Source: Halobaculum sp. MBLA0147 (GTDB taxonomy: Archaea; Halobacteriota; Halobacteria; Halobacteriales; Haloferacaceae). From it: DNA of 64,000 bases. This document shows, piece by piece, positions 23,874 to 33,798 of the stretch. Location of the stretch: contig NZ_JBGKAD010000002.1 of NCBI RefSeq assembly GCF_041361345.1, forward strand, positions 372,001-436,000, in the 5' to 3' direction. Numbering within the stretch: position 1 is the first letter of the stretch; each line of letters starts with the position of its first letter. Position numbers and translations under genes: made by a program. Below the pieces are notes generated by a model, which saw nothing but the letters and a program-made list of their open reading frames with translations, had not been told where the DNA came from and made no database searches.

Positions 23874-25970
23874 CTACTCTCGAGATTCGTCACTGTCCCC
23901 TCTCATCGACGAGACTGGAAGCCGAACCTCGACGGTCGTCCCCCGGTCGGTCACTTCCGCCGAGATAGCACCGTTTACATTCGTGATGATCCAGTGTGTC
24001 AGGAACAGTCCGAGTCCCTGGCCGTGGACCAATGGTTCTTCTTCACCCGTGGTGAGGACCCGTTGTTCCGCATCTGGTAGACCTGATCCGTCGTCTGAGA
24101 TTCGGATGACGGCCTCCTCGTCGGTCGACGATACTGTGACCTTCATCGTTGGCTCTGGGCCAGTGTGCTTGGCAACGTTCTCCAACAACTCCCACAGTGC
24201 CGTCTCGATACGTGGCTTGGTTTTCGCGAAAGTGGATTCGGGGAGATCCACTGTGGTCGAAACTTCGGGGTTGTCGTCTTCGAGCTGCGTCACGAGGTCA
24301 CGAATCATCGCGGTGACATCCAACGGCTCCAACTCCGGCGACAGGCCTCGGTTCGACTCGATCCGCCGAGCGGATTCACTGAGGTCGAGCAACCTGTCTC
24401 CGGCATCGAGAATACGTTCTGCCTTGACCGCATCCTCGTCGTCGAGGTCCTCGGCCAGCACTTCCGCGTACCCATTGATGACTGTGAGCTTGTTACGAAC
24501 GTTGTGACGAAGAACACGGTTGATGACGTTGATCAGGTTCTTACGATTGCGCCGTTCGCCTACATCCTGAGCCATCGCCTGTACTTCGACAACATCTTCG
24601 GGAGTTCGCTCGTCCGGGTCGACCTCAGGGTCGTAGATTGGTTCTGCCCGGACATCTACGTACAGCGTCTTGCCCGCCCGTGTCTCGATAGGCACCTCCC
24701 GGCTCTGAACAGACTCTCCATTCTGGATTGCGTCGTAGAAATCCCCGTACGCCTTCTGCACAGTCTCTTTGTCCGAAATCACAACCGAGATTGGCTCTCC
24801 GACGAGTTCTTCTGGGGTGTACCCAGTGTACGCTTCGGTGGATTTCGATACGAAACTAAACTTGCCCTCGGTGTCGACTCGGAAGACGAACGCGAAACTC
24901 GCGGACACAATGGCCCGGAGTAGTTCGTTGCGCTCGTCGAGTTCACGCTCTCTTCGGATCAGATCACGCCGTTGGCGTTCAGACTCCGTGATATCGGTCA
25001 GTGAGACGATTCTCGCCGTCGTGCCGCCGAGTCTCATCGCCCGCGGGGAAGCGAGATAGTAGCGTGGGTCGTCGTCGGCATCTCGTTCAATTATCTGGTT
25101 GTCGTCCGTCTCGCTGATGTCCTCAATCTCCGTAACCACGTCTTCGAGATACGCTCCGGTCGACCCCTCGAGTTCTGGAAAGATGTCTTCGGCTGCAGCG
25201 GAGTACGCTCGAATCTGCCCTTCGTCACTGAGCACTATCGTCGCTGCATCGCCCTGTGCCTCGGTTCGTGCCGCGAGAAACTGTTCGCCGAAGGCGAACA
25301 GCACACCGATCGCGAAGACTGCGACCCCCAACGGAGCGTATATGAGCTCCAGAAGATACGGCGTCGTGACGGCGACGATGTCGATCGTCACTGGCAGTGC
25401 GAGCAACGCTGTCAACGCGTTGAGCGGACCAGTATCGTACCCCGACTCGACGTACATTTCGAAGATCATGAACAGACCGACACCTGCGAGAACGTACGAG
25501 AGGCCGGTCGAAGCCCAGTGGATGACCCCGTGGCGGATCGCGAGGTGGCGGAACGGCGTCGTTGTCTCGACAGTAGTGAAGTAAAGCTGGTGGATCGGGT
25601 TCGTCAGTTTCACTGCCGTAATAAATAGAAAGATCCCCCCTGCGAGACGACGTGGTGTCCGTCGCCTGTGTAAGGTCCGTCCGGTGTACGCAGAGGCAAA
25701 GTACAGCCACGCCCAAACGGCACCGAATCCGAGGATGAGGCCCAGGATGTAGGTAGCCGGCTTGAACGTGGTTGGCACCAGCAGGTATGAGGTTTTGAAC
25801 AGAGACCAGAGGCCAGTCAGGCCGAGTAGTCCGACGAGTCCGTACCGCACCTCCTCATCGACAACTGTCCGAGCTCGAGGTATGGAGACTAGACAGGCGA
25901 CTCCCGTGAGAAAGAAAACGGCGACGTAGACGCTACCAGTGGGGGTATCCAGAGGAGACAGCATGTACAC
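23874..25970 (-). CDS. 7TM-PAS sensor histidine kinase
   Basis: Membrane sensor kinase of 698 residues. Residues 1-230 have about seven hydrophobic segments (histidine kinase N-terminal 7TM type). Then come two PAS-like regions (SDEGQIRAYSAAAEDIF and VDTEGKFSFVSKSTEAYTGY), the phospho-acceptor helix VLRHNVRNKLTVINGYAE with His near residue 500, and the ATPase domain (ELLENVAKHTG, ISDDGSGLP, GQGLGLFLTHWI). No response regulator lies nearby, so it is an orphan kinase. ATG at 25970, with a second ATG two codons on. Confidence 0.9.
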   Translation of the reverse strand: MYMLSPLDTPTGSVYVAVFFLTGVACLVSIPRARTVVDEEVRYGLVGLLGLTGLWSLFKTSYLLVPTTFKPATYILGLILGFGAVWAWLYFASAYTGRTLHRRRTPRRLAGGIFLFITAVKLTNPIHQLYFTTVETTTPFRHLAIRHGVIHWASTGLSYVLAGVGLFMIFEMYVESGYDTGPLNALTALLALPVTIDIVAVTTPYLLELIYAPLGVAVFAIGVLFAFGEQFLAARTEAQGDAATIVLSDEGQIRAYSAAAEDIFPELEGSTGAYLEDVVTEIEDISETDDNQIIERDADDDPRYYLASPRAMRLGGTTARIVSLTDITESERQRRDLIRRERELDERNELLRAIVSASFAFVFRVDTEGKFSFVSKSTEAYTGYTPEELVGEPISVVISDKETVQKAYGDFYDAIQNGESVQSREVPIETRAGKTLYVDVRAEPIYDPEVDPDERTPEDVVEVQAMAQDVGERRNRKNLINVINRVLRHNVRNKLTVINGYAEVLAEDLDDEDAVKAERILDAGDRLLDLSESARRIESNRGLSPELEPLDVTAMIRDLVTQLEDDNPEVSTTVDLPESTFAKTKPRIETALWELLENVAKHTGPEPTMKVTVSSTDEEAVIRISDDGSGLPDAEQRVLTTGEEEPLVHGQGLGLFLTHWIITNVNGAISAEVTDRGTTVEVRLPVSSMRGDSDESRE

Positions 25971-26150
25971 ATTACAGGGTCTAGAGACGCATAAGCAGTG
26001 TGTTGCAGATGCAACAGAGGGACGCGCACGTCGGTCTGTCCCTAGCTTTAGGGCAGGTCACAGTTCGACAGAGTCACTACCTCAGCCTCGATACCTATTT
26101 GACAGCACCACTCGCCACTCTCACGACTCGGCCAAGACCCACACTGCTGC

Positions 26151-26456
26151 TCACTCTAGCGTCTCGGAAACAGCGTCCAGAATACTATCAGTCACCTCAC
26201 CGACGCCAACGTTGTGTCCCGGAAATGGAAGGACGAATGCAGTTGCACCGCTACAGCGAGTGAACTTCGTCCTCTGGGTCGTCGTGTCCACGTCCACCGC
26301 GGGCAATGCGTTCACACTAGAATCTGCCTGCAACTCGCCTTCGACACGCCGGAGTGACGCCTGTGCCGCGTCGGACTCGACACATACTACCGCACGATTG
26401 TCTTTGGTGGGGTGACTCTCACCGAGGGCGTGGACGAACTCGTTCACGGTGAACAC
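26151..26456 (-). CDS. Conserved-looking hypothetical protein
   Basis: 101 residues from a GTG (FTVNEFVHALGESHP), acidic, with no membrane segment. I do not recognise the family. The even, haloarchaeal-type amino acid use, the alternating strand/helix pattern (RAVVCVES, ALPAVDV, ATAFVLPF) and the absence of a competing frame suggest a real gene. It follows the transducer gene on the same strand by 78 nt, so the two may be co-transcribed. Confidence 0.5.
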   Translation of the reverse strand: MFTVNEFVHALGESHPTKDNRAVVCVESDAAQASLRRVEGELQADSSVNALPAVDVDTTTQRTKFTRCSGATAFVLPFPGHNVGVGEVTDSILDAVSETLE

Positions 26457-26534
26457 CCGTTCGGCGAGATGTACGGCAGGCCGACAAGCGATTGAACTGT
26501 CTTCGGACGGTCGTCCGACCCAACGTTTCGACCC

Positions 26535-28118
26535 TCACTCATCGGGTGTCTCTGTCTCGGCCGCTTCCTCTTCGGCCTCGTCGAGCTCTCGTTCCAGGTC
26601 CGTGACGAGCTCGTACTGTCGCCGGTTGGCGTCGGTCACCTCGTCGACCGCGTCGGCGACGGCACGTGCCTGTTCGGTCGCCTCGTCGACGGTCGCCGCG
26701 ACCGCCTCCGCGGACTCAGCCTGATCCTCGGTCGCACGGGCCACCTGTCCGACGCCGTCGGCCGCCTCGGCGACCGTGTCGGCGATGTCCTCGAAGCTCG
26801 TCATCGTCGACTCGACGGCGTCGACGCCGTCGTCGATCCGTGCGGTCGTCTCCTGGAGGTTCGTCACCGTCTCGTCGGCCTCCGACTGGATCTCGTCGAC
26901 CATCTCCTCGATCCGCGTCGCCTGCGTCTGTGACTCCTCGGCGAGACTCTTCACCTCGTCCGCGACGACGGCGAACCCCTCGCCGGCCTCGCCGACGCGC
27001 GCGGCCTCGATGGAGGCGTTCAGCGCCAACAGGTTCGTCTGATCAGCGATGTCGTCGATCACCTCCACCACCTCGTCGATCTCTTCGATGCGCGCCTGCA
27101 GGTTGTCGACGTCTGCCGCGACCGCGTCCGCCGAGTCGGACACCTCCTCCATCACGGCGAGTGCGTCGTCGGCGGCCGCCGTCCCGTCGTCGGCCGCCGC
27201 GCGCGCCGACTCCGTCGTCGCGGAGACGCTGTCGGCGGTCGAGGCGACCTCCTCGACGGTCGCTGAGAGGTCCGCCACCTCGTCGGCGATCTCGTCGATC
27301 GTTGCCCGCTGTGCCTCCGTCGTCCGCTCGATCTCGCCGGAACTCTCCGAGACGGTCTCCGACACGTCGACGAGGTCTCGAACCGTCTCGCGGACAGCGT
27401 CCGTCAACGAGGCCAGCGCCTCTCGCTGGCGCTCCGTCTCGCGTTCCCGTTCCGCCAGTCGGTCGAGTCTGTCGATCCGGTCGAGTGCCTTCCCGAGGTC
27501 CGAACACAACACGTCAAGGAACCGCTCGTCGCCCTCGTCGAAGGCGGCCGGGTCCGGCGAGCCAGCCAAAACGACGCCGTGGCCCGCGACAGGGACGAGG
27601 AGTTCGCTCCGGAACGTCGCGTCCGGGTTGTGATGCGTGCCGTCCTCGGCCCAGTAGTCGCTCACGTGGACCGCCTCACCCGACTCGTAGACGGACCACG
27701 CGACGCTCCCAGGGCCGAGCGCCGGGGGTTCGCCCAGCTCCTCGTCGAGTGTCCCGCTCCACCCGACCGCCGGCAGCGACTCACTCGTCTCGTCGTACAG
27801 GTGGACGCCCGTCAGTGGGAGTCCCAGTACGTCGACGGCGGCGTCAACAGCCGCCTCCGCCGCCGCCTCGCGGGAGTCTGCCTCCGACAGCGTCTCGACG
27901 GAATGGTACAGTCTGAAGACGGCGCTCTCGGCAACTCGTCGCTCCCCGTCCCCACCTGCCGACTCACTCTGGCCCGCGTCGGATTCGTCCACTGCCCCGG
28001 TCGACGTGTCGGCCCCGACGCGCCCGCTCGTCTCTCCGTCGGCGTCCGCACCGGGCGCCGTCGGTCGTGGTGCCTCTCCGTTCGTCGCCCCCGACTCGTC
28101 TCTAGTCACTGTAGGCAC
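26535..28118 (-). CDS. Soluble GAF-domain methyl-accepting chemotaxis transducer
   Basis: Cytoplasmic transducer, 527 residues, without transmembrane segments. A disordered acidic N-terminus (about 60) is followed by a GAF-like sensor domain (about 65-210; [30 protein letters not shown]). The rest is a long coiled coil ending in the MCP signalling domain, with the hairpin tip core [19 protein letters not shown]. It would signal to CheA/CheW. No TM or HAMP suggests an intracellular ligand. Start GTG at 28118; a GTG three codons later is equally possible. It is divergent from the CBS gene. Confidence 0.92.
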   Translation of the reverse strand: MPTVTRDESGATNGEAPRPTAPGADADGETSGRVGADTSTGAVDESDAGQSESAGGDGERRVAESAVFRLYHSVETLSEADSREAAAEAAVDAAVDVLGLPLTGVHLYDETSESLPAVGWSGTLDEELGEPPALGPGSVAWSVYESGEAVHVSDYWAEDGTHHNPDATFRSELLVPVAGHGVVLAGSPDPAAFDEGDERFLDVLCSDLGKALDRIDRLDRLAERERETERQREALASLTDAVRETVRDLVDVSETVSESSGEIERTTEAQRATIDEIADEVADLSATVEEVASTADSVSATTESARAAADDGTAAADDALAVMEEVSDSADAVAADVDNLQARIEEIDEVVEVIDDIADQTNLLALNASIEAARVGEAGEGFAVVADEVKSLAEESQTQATRIEEMVDEIQSEADETVTNLQETTARIDDGVDAVESTMTSFEDIADTVAEAADGVGQVARATEDQAESAEAVAATVDEATEQARAVADAVDEVTDANRRQYELVTDLERELDEAEEEAAETETPDE

Positions 28119-28350
28119 CTCTTGCGTGACTGGCGGGAAGTCTGTAGCGCATCGCTTCGGGTTCCTCCCGTACGCACAATTCGAATCGTCCGTTCACAGA
28201 AGCCCTCTCTCGGCGTCGGAGTTCGGCAACGCCACGGGCGACGTGTGGTGTCTCCGTGGCTCGGCGTTCCACCCGGGCTCTCCCAGCTCGGCGTTCTCAC
28301 CACGTTGCCGAGACCCGTGTGTACTTGCCGCTCGCGCCACAGGCACCTGC

Positions 28351-28746
28351 GTGCCCACACCAGTCTCGGAGTTCGCCACGACGCCGGTACTGACGGTCGA
28401 GAACGACACGACGGTCGCCGACGCGGTCGACGCGCTGGCCACGAAGGAGATCCACTCGCTGGTGGTGATCTCGGCGGACTGCCAGCCGACGGGCGTGTTC
28501 ACGTCGACGGACCTGATCGAGGTCGTCGCGTCCGACGTAGCTCTCCCGGAGACGACCGTCGGCGAGCACGCGACGACAGACGTGATCACCGTCTCGCCCG
28601 ACGAACCCGTCGAGTCGGTTGCCGCCACGATGCACGACCACGACGTGGGACACGTCCCCGTCGTCGACGACCAGGTGGTCGGCATCGTCACGGAGAGCGA
28701 CTTGCGCGAGTACCTCGCGGGGCAGGTGACCGTCTCCCCCGAGTGA
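28351..28746 (+). CDS. CBS-domain pair protein
   Basis: 131-residue soluble protein consisting of two CBS domains (VLTVENDTTVADAVDALATK ... VFTSTDLIEVVA and VITVSPDEPVESVAATMHDH ... IVTESDLREYLAG). Such Bateman modules bind adenine nucleotides and regulate partners; none is obvious here. The GTG at 28351 begins PTPVSEFATTPVLTV; the long upstream in-frame extension overlaps the transducer promoter region and lacks similarity. Confidence 0.88.
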   Translation: MPTPVSEFATTPVLTVENDTTVADAVDALATKEIHSLVVISADCQPTGVFTSTDLIEVVASDVALPETTVGEHATTDVITVSPDEPVESVAATMHDHDVGHVPVVDDQVVGIVTESDLREYLAGQVTVSPE

Positions 28747-28847
28747 CCCGGTCGTCCCTCTGAGGTCTTCGGGCGAGCCACACGCAAACTTCAGGGACAC
28801 CGCAGTTCCCGTGAGATACTTCTTCGTGGCCCCCGCGAGACGACACA

Positions 28848-29849
28848 GTGTCACCCGGTGCCACACTAGACGGCGACTACTCCGTCGTGTTGCCCACCAG
28901 GACGTGGACGACGGCGTGTGAGGAACTGGTCTCGCAGGTCGGGCCTGAGGGGGAACTCGTCGTCGCCTGTGACCACCCCGACGATCCGGTTGTCGAGCGG
29001 GCGGCGGACCGTCCGGTGACCGTCGTCGTCGCCGGTCCACCGGACGGCTGTTCCGCGAAGTGTAACGCGCTCGCCGCGGGTCTCGACCGCGCCAGCGGGG
29101 AGTAACTCGTCTGTACCGACGCCGACTTCCCACACGGAGCCGACTGGCTGGAGACGGTCTGCGAACACCTCGCCGCTGCACCGCGGGACACCGTCGTCTC
29201 GTCGGCTCCCGTGCCGGTGAGCGAACGCCCACTCCTGCGACTCCTCGAGGGGCCGGGTGCGATCGGAGCCCTCCTGACCGTCACGCTGAACACCACCGCC
29301 TGGGGTGGGACGATGGCGTTCGCTCACGACGCCCTCGCGCTTGACGAGTACGTCGCGGACCTGCGTCGGACGGTGAGCGACGACGCACTGCTGACGGACC
29401 GAGTGGCGAACGTCGAGTCGGTCCCGGAGTTGATCTGTCCGATGCCGGTTTCGGAAACCGTCGACGAGACGCTCGCACGACAGGTGCGGTGGACACTGAC
29501 GGCCCGTTACCTCGACCCCGGCGGGCTCGTGTTCGGCGTCGCCCTCTCGCTCGCGGTCGTCCTCGGCTCGCTGTTCGCGCCCCTCGTCGTCGTCCCGTTC
29601 ATCACCGCAGTGGCGGGGGTAGCGTTCGCCTACTGTGGTCTCCGGCGGCCGAGTTTCCTCCTCGCCGTCCCGGCCTACTGGCTCTCCCTCCCACTGGTCG
29701 TCTACGGGCTCTCGCGGAGCACGTTCGAGTGGAACGGCCGCCGCTACCGCTGGCGGAGCCTCTACGACGCGACGGTCCTCGACCGCTCCCGGGAGCCGGC
29801 CAGCGAGGAGATGGCGGAGAGTGGTGGATCTGACGAGATGCGAGAGTGA
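28848..29849 (+). pseudogene. Family 2 glycosyltransferase broken by one in-frame TAA
   Basis: Two parts lie in the same frame, separated only by a TAA at 29103-29105. The N-terminal part (from GTG 28848) has SVVLPTRTW, ELVVACDHPDDPVVE and KCNALAAGLDRASGE, typical of GT-A glycosyltransferases. Directly after the stop the frame continues LVCTDADFPHGADWL, containing the DxD metal-binding motif, then a QVRWT-like block (RQVRW) and three or four C-terminal membrane helices. There is no frameshift and no plausible restart before GTG 29211. Best read as a nonsense mutation in a ceramide-glucosyltransferase-like gene; a sequencing error is the alternative. Confidence 0.88.
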
Positions 29850-29941
29850 GGGGCCGACAGAGCGGTGGATCCGACGAGATGTGACTCCGTCGCGAGCGAG
29901 CCTGCCCTCCGAGTGGCCGACACCCACGTGGTGGGCCGGGA

Positions 29942-30625
29942 TCAGGCGACGCCGAGGACGGTCTCGAGGTCGCTCGCCATCTGCTCGCGCGGTGGCCGGC
30001 GGTCGCGGTAGGCACGCTCCACGTAGCCGTCGGCGTTGACGAGCAGGACGAGTGCCCCGTGGGTGAACATGTACTGGTCCATGTCGTCGGGTTGGGTCCG
30101 CTCGAAGGTCAGTCCGAACTCCTCGCCGACGACGGCCTGGGCACGCTCCCGGGACTCTGGCCGGAGGAACCGCCAGTTCCCGGCCGTCAGATCGACGTTC
30201 ATCTCCTCGGCGTACGTCGCGAGCGTCTCGGGGGTGTCACGCTGGGGGTCGAAGGTGATCGGCGCGAAGGTGACACGGTCCGCGTAGTCGGTCTCGATCG
30301 CGCGGTCTTGGATCGCGGCCAGCTCCGAGACCACGAGCGGACACACCGTCATGCAGGTGCTGTAGAAGAACGTCACGAACGTCGGCCGCGACAGGTCCGG
30401 GAACGAGACGCTCGCGTCGGTCGTCGCCGCGGGGAGCGTGACGTCCGGCACCCGTTGTCCCCACGCCGGGTACGGCACGTCGGCGCTCTCGTACTGCCGG
30501 TCGGGTTCCGACAGCGTCACGTTCGGGTTCGGGTCGCCGAGACTCGCGAGCCCACCGACACAGCCGGCGAGTCCGAGGCTCGCACCAGTCGCGCCGACTG
30601 CTCGGAGGTACGACCGTCGTTGCAT
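29942..30625 (-). CDS. SCO1/SenC family lipoprotein
   Basis: Thioredoxin-fold copper chaperone of the SCO family, expected to help assemble the CuA site of cytochrome oxidase. 227 residues: Tat-like start MQRRSYLRAVGATGASLG with lipobox GLAGC (Cys near residue 22), so it is probably a membrane-anchored outer-face lipoprotein. Copper-binding residues are present: CxxxC in FYSTCMTVCPLV and the His in MFTHGALVLLV. The ATG at 30625 begins the signal; the nine residues encoded further upstream are not needed. Confidence 0.93.
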   Translation of the reverse strand: MQRRSYLRAVGATGASLGLAGCVGGLASLGDPNPNVTLSEPDRQYESADVPYPAWGQRVPDVTLPAATTDASVSFPDLSRPTFVTFFYSTCMTVCPLVVSELAAIQDRAIETDYADRVTFAPITFDPQRDTPETLATYAEEMNVDLTAGNWRFLRPESRERAQAVVGEEFGLTFERTQPDDMDQYMFTHGALVLLVNADGYVERAYRDRRPPREQMASDLETVLGVA

Positions 30626-30716
30626 GGAGGCGACTCGGTGATCCACCTACTTGTCCCACTCGGTGTGTCCCACCCGTTCGGACAGTCGCCGCGTGAGGTA
30701 GTGGCTCGTCGGCCCC

Positions 30717-31436
30717 TCACAGATCCAACGGGTTGCGTTCGAGCGACTCCTCGGAGCGGGCCCGTGCGTACTGGACGCCGACGCCGGCCAGGAACGCGAC
30801 GGCGAACCACACCGGCGAGGCGTTCGTGAGGCCGCCGCCGACGACGAGGTCGCCGGTCAGCGCCCGCTGCCACAGGGGGACGACGACCGCGAGCAGCCCC
30901 GCGCCGACCGCCGTCACGGCCGCCGCCAGGACGAGTTCGTGGTACCGCACCGCCACCGCCGCGCCGAGAATCCCGACGACGAGGCCGATCGCCAGCGACC
31001 GCTGGAACGTCACCGACTGGAACGCGGGGGAGTTCACCAACCGCTCGACGGTCGTCGCGAGCGTCCCGACGCCCTCGAACTCGACGGTCGCCAACACGCG
31101 CGTCACGTCGCCACCGACCAACACGACCAGCGTCGACCCGGCGGTCGCGACGAACCCCGTCAACAGCGTCGCGAGTCGCGTGGCCGTCGGGAACAACAGC
31201 CGACCCAGGATCGCGCCGACGAGCACCCCGGCGACACCGAGCCCGATCTGCGCCTCGATCGACCCGCTCGCGACCACCGGTGCGCCGAGCCACCCACCGG
31301 CACCGCCGAGTGCCCCACCGGCCAACAGTCCAGTCCAAGCGACGAGTGTGTCCGTCAGATCTCTCCCGAAGGCGGCCAGCGCGCCTCCGACCACCGTGAC
31401 GAGCCCAAGGACCCCGACCGTCGTTAACGCGACCAT
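30717..31436 (-). CDS. Multi-pass membrane protein of unknown function
   Basis: 239 residues with about seven hydrophobic segments, Gly/Ala/Val-rich, opening MVALTTVGVLGLVTVVGG. No charged active-site motif or known transporter signature was recognised; the regular Gly-rich helices resemble DUF4203-like proteins, but weakly. ATG at 31436 is a natural start before the first helix. It lies 91 nt upstream of the SCO gene on the same strand and could be co-transcribed with it. Confidence 0.7.
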   Translation of the reverse strand: MVALTTVGVLGLVTVVGGALAAFGRDLTDTLVAWTGLLAGGALGGAGGWLGAPVVASGSIEAQIGLGVAGVLVGAILGRLLFPTATRLATLLTGFVATAGSTLVVLVGGDVTRVLATVEFEGVGTLATTVERLVNSPAFQSVTFQRSLAIGLVVGILGAAVAVRYHELVLAAAVTAVGAGLLAVVVPLWQRALTGDLVVGGGLTNASPVWFAVAFLAGVGVQYARARSEESLERNPLDL

Positions 31437-31687
31437 ACCGAGTGGAACGGGTGGGCTTCGAAAAAACCTCGGACGATCCGACGACGGGGGTACTCGGTCC
31501 GACACCGTCCTCGACATCGCTCGCGTTCTGCCGACTCTCACGCCGCTACTCGTCGAACCGCCACCCACGAGGTCGGGGTCGGCCCCCACCGACTCGACCA
31601 CTCGGAGCGGTGCGGTGCCGAGCATCTCGGTCCGTCTGGGGGTTCCTCTCGCCGCGACGAAGACGGCGGTGGTCGTTCGGGTGCCAC

Positions 31688-32356
31688 TCACGGGCCGCCC
31701 GAGGCGCGATCGTTCTCCACGTACGCCCGGACGACGGCAGTCTCGGCCTTTCGGAGCAGTTCGCCCGCGGTGCTGGTCGCACAGTCGAGTTCCGCGGCCA
31801 CGTCGGCGACACGCCCCTCGCGTGGCACCGCGTAGTAACCGACGTCGACGGCCGTCTCCAGCGCGGCTTCCTGCCGCGGTGTGAGCCGCTCGGGACGCTC
31901 GGTGCGCGCGAACGGCTGGACGCGCTCGATCCGGACCCGTTCGACGGCCGCGAGGTCGCGGAGGTCGTCGTGGAGCCGACTCACCGCGTCGGACTCGCCG
32001 ACTGCCTCGAACGTCACGCGCCCGTCGGTGTGGAACACGACGGGCGGCGGGAAGCCGACGCGGGCGGCCGCGACCACGTCCATCGCGGCCGCCGGGAACT
32101 CGTAGGCCCGCTGGCGGAGGAAGAGGTACGTCCCCCAGTCGCCCGCGACGGTCTCGCTCACGGTGACGGAGTCGACGGCGTCCACGACCCGCTGGGCGGC
32201 CGCCGGGTCTCCGTCGACCCACGAGAGCGTGGTCGGCTCGGCGGTCGGACTCCACGTGAGCAACTCGGCGCGGTCGAGTCCCGCGGCTCGCAACCCCGTG
32301 GTGAACGGGTGGACCGCCTCGTCGGTGTACCACGTCGCGAAGGCGACACGCTTCAT
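31688..32356 (-). CDS. Bat-like HTH transcriptional regulator
   Basis: 222 residues. The N-terminal 160 residues form an uncharacterised sensor-like domain; the C-terminal 60 match the HTH-10 (bacterio-opsin activator) domain: LTPRQEAALETAVDVGYYAVPR followed by VADVAAELDCATSTAGELLRKAE. This C-terminal helix-turn-helix is characteristic of haloarchaeal regulators. ATG at 32356 (MKRVAFATWYTDE). Transcribed alone; the target is unknown. Confidence 0.88.
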   Translation of the reverse strand: MKRVAFATWYTDEAVHPFTTGLRAAGLDRAELLTWSPTAEPTTLSWVDGDPAAAQRVVDAVDSVTVSETVAGDWGTYLFLRQRAYEFPAAAMDVVAAARVGFPPPVVFHTDGRVTFEAVGESDAVSRLHDDLRDLAAVERVRIERVQPFARTERPERLTPRQEAALETAVDVGYYAVPREGRVADVAAELDCATSTAGELLRKAETAVVRAYVENDRASGGP

Positions 32357-32467
32357 GCGGCTCTGGCTCGGCGGTTCGTGGCACCGGTACTTGAATCGCG
32401 CCGATCCGACCGGCCTCGGGAACCCCACGCGAGTGGAGAGGTGTTGCGTCGGCGCGGAGCGGTGTTT

Positions 32468-32557
32468 CGTCGGTGGAGGTGGATGTGGAGGGGCAGTGCG
32501 CCAGCGGAGGTGGAGGGCCGCTGCGTCGGCGTCGGTGGAGGATCAGTGCGCCAGCGG
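32468..32557. repeat. GGTGGAGG-rich imperfect direct repeat
   Basis: CAGTGCGCCAGCGG occurs at 32494-32507 and again at 32544-32557, and each copy is preceded by GTCGGTGGAGG. The stretch lies between the Bat-like regulator start and the hydrolase stop. It is low-complexity G-rich sequence with no sign of coding. Confidence 0.6.
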
Positions 32558-32574
32558 GGACTCACCGCGACCGC

Positions 32575-33648
32575 TTACCGCTCCGACTCCGTCTCGGACC
32601 GTCCATCTTCGCCCAACTCGGCGATGATCTCCGGCACCGCCGTCGTCAGGCTCCCGAGGTGGTCCGTGTCGGGGAGGCGGTCGAGCGTCGCGTCGGGGAG
32701 CTCGTCGGCCAACTCCCGAACGCCCGACAGCGGGACGTTCTCGTCGCGGTCGCCGTGGTAGAGCGTCGTCTGCGTCTCGACGGCGTCGAGCGAGAGGTCC
32801 CACGCCGTCGTCGCGTGTCGGAACTCCGTCACCGTCCCGCGCCCCGCCCCACCGACGGCCGTCTGGAAGTCGCTCGCAACCGTCTCCGCGACCCGATCCG
32901 GCACGTCCGTCGGCTCCCGGCCGTCGACGTACTGTCCCACGACCGCCTCGGGGCGGGCGCTCCCCGCGACGGCTCCCTGGAGGCCGACGAGCGCGCCGGC
33001 CAGTCGGGGTGTGTGGACCGCCAGGGTACCGAGCACTCGCTGGACGACCGGGGTCGCCTCCCGGAGCCGCGGTGGGACGGCACCGGCCACGAGGTGCAGC
33101 GACGACACGCGGTCGGGGACGGTCCCGGCTGCCGCGAGCCCGTACGCTGCGCCCCCGGAGAACGCCACCACCGGTGCGGAGTCGACACCGGCGTCGTCCA
33201 GCACCGCCGCGACGAGTCTCGCGCCGTCGGCGACCGTCCGGTCGGGTGCCGGCGGCGAGTCACCGTACCCGGGACGCTCGGGCGCCAGGAGTCGGACACC
33301 GGCGGCGGCAGCCGCGTCACCGAACAGCGACGCCAACCTCCGCGATCCGGGGGTTCCGTGGAGGAACACGACCGGCGTCCCGTCCGCGCGGCCGTACTCG
33401 GCGTACGCGAACGATCCACCGTGTGCACGGCTCTCGTCGCCGTGGGCGCGTCCCCCGTCGTCGAACGTCACCCGCCGCGTGCGTCCGGCGAGTCGCGGCG
33501 CTCCGTCGGCCGCCGTCGTCGCCGACGTGGCCGATCCGGCCGTTCTCTCGGTCGCCGCCGAGTTTCCAGTCGTCCCCGCGTCCCGAGCGCGCCGGTCGGT
33601 CTCGTCGGGGGCGTCTCCTCCGCCAGCCGTCTCGTCTCCTGTCGCCAT
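32575..33648 (-). CDS. Alpha/beta hydrolase
   Basis: 357 residues. A Thr/Ala/Glu-rich N-terminus of about 75 residues precedes an alpha/beta-hydrolase fold: oxyanion motif FLHGTPGSRRL, nucleophile elbow VVAFSGGAAYG (Ser in S-G-G), Asp in YHGDRDENVP, and His in LPDTDHLG. All three catalytic residues are present. Substrate unknown. ATG at 33648 (MATGDETAG) is preferred to a GTG 60 nt upstream. It is on the same strand as dabA, 150 nt downstream of it. Confidence 0.88.
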   Translation of the reverse strand: MATGDETAGGGDAPDETDRRARDAGTTGNSAATERTAGSATSATTAADGAPRLAGRTRRVTFDDGGRAHGDESRAHGGSFAYAEYGRADGTPVVFLHGTPGSRRLASLFGDAAAAAGVRLLAPERPGYGDSPPAPDRTVADGARLVAAVLDDAGVDSAPVVAFSGGAAYGLAAAGTVPDRVSSLHLVAGAVPPRLREATPVVQRVLGTLAVHTPRLAGALVGLQGAVAGSARPEAVVGQYVDGREPTDVPDRVAETVASDFQTAVGGAGRGTVTEFRHATTAWDLSLDAVETQTTLYHGDRDENVPLSGVRELADELPDATLDRLPDTDHLGSLTTAVPEIIAELGEDGRSETESER

Positions 33649-33798
33649 CGGCCCTCGGTTCGGGACGTGTCGTGTGGAGTCTGGTGCCGGATCTGTGCGG
33701 GGGTACAAATACGACGCGTGTAGTCGTGTGCCGACGACAGCTTCCTCGTGGTGTTCCGCGAGTGAACTCGAGGGCCGGCTCCCTGCGTGATCCCTGGA

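Noticed and set aside
28006-28350. N-terminal extension of the CBS protein
   Set aside because: The extension overlaps the transducer's start and is Ser/Pro-rich without similarity; CBS homology begins right after GTG 28351.
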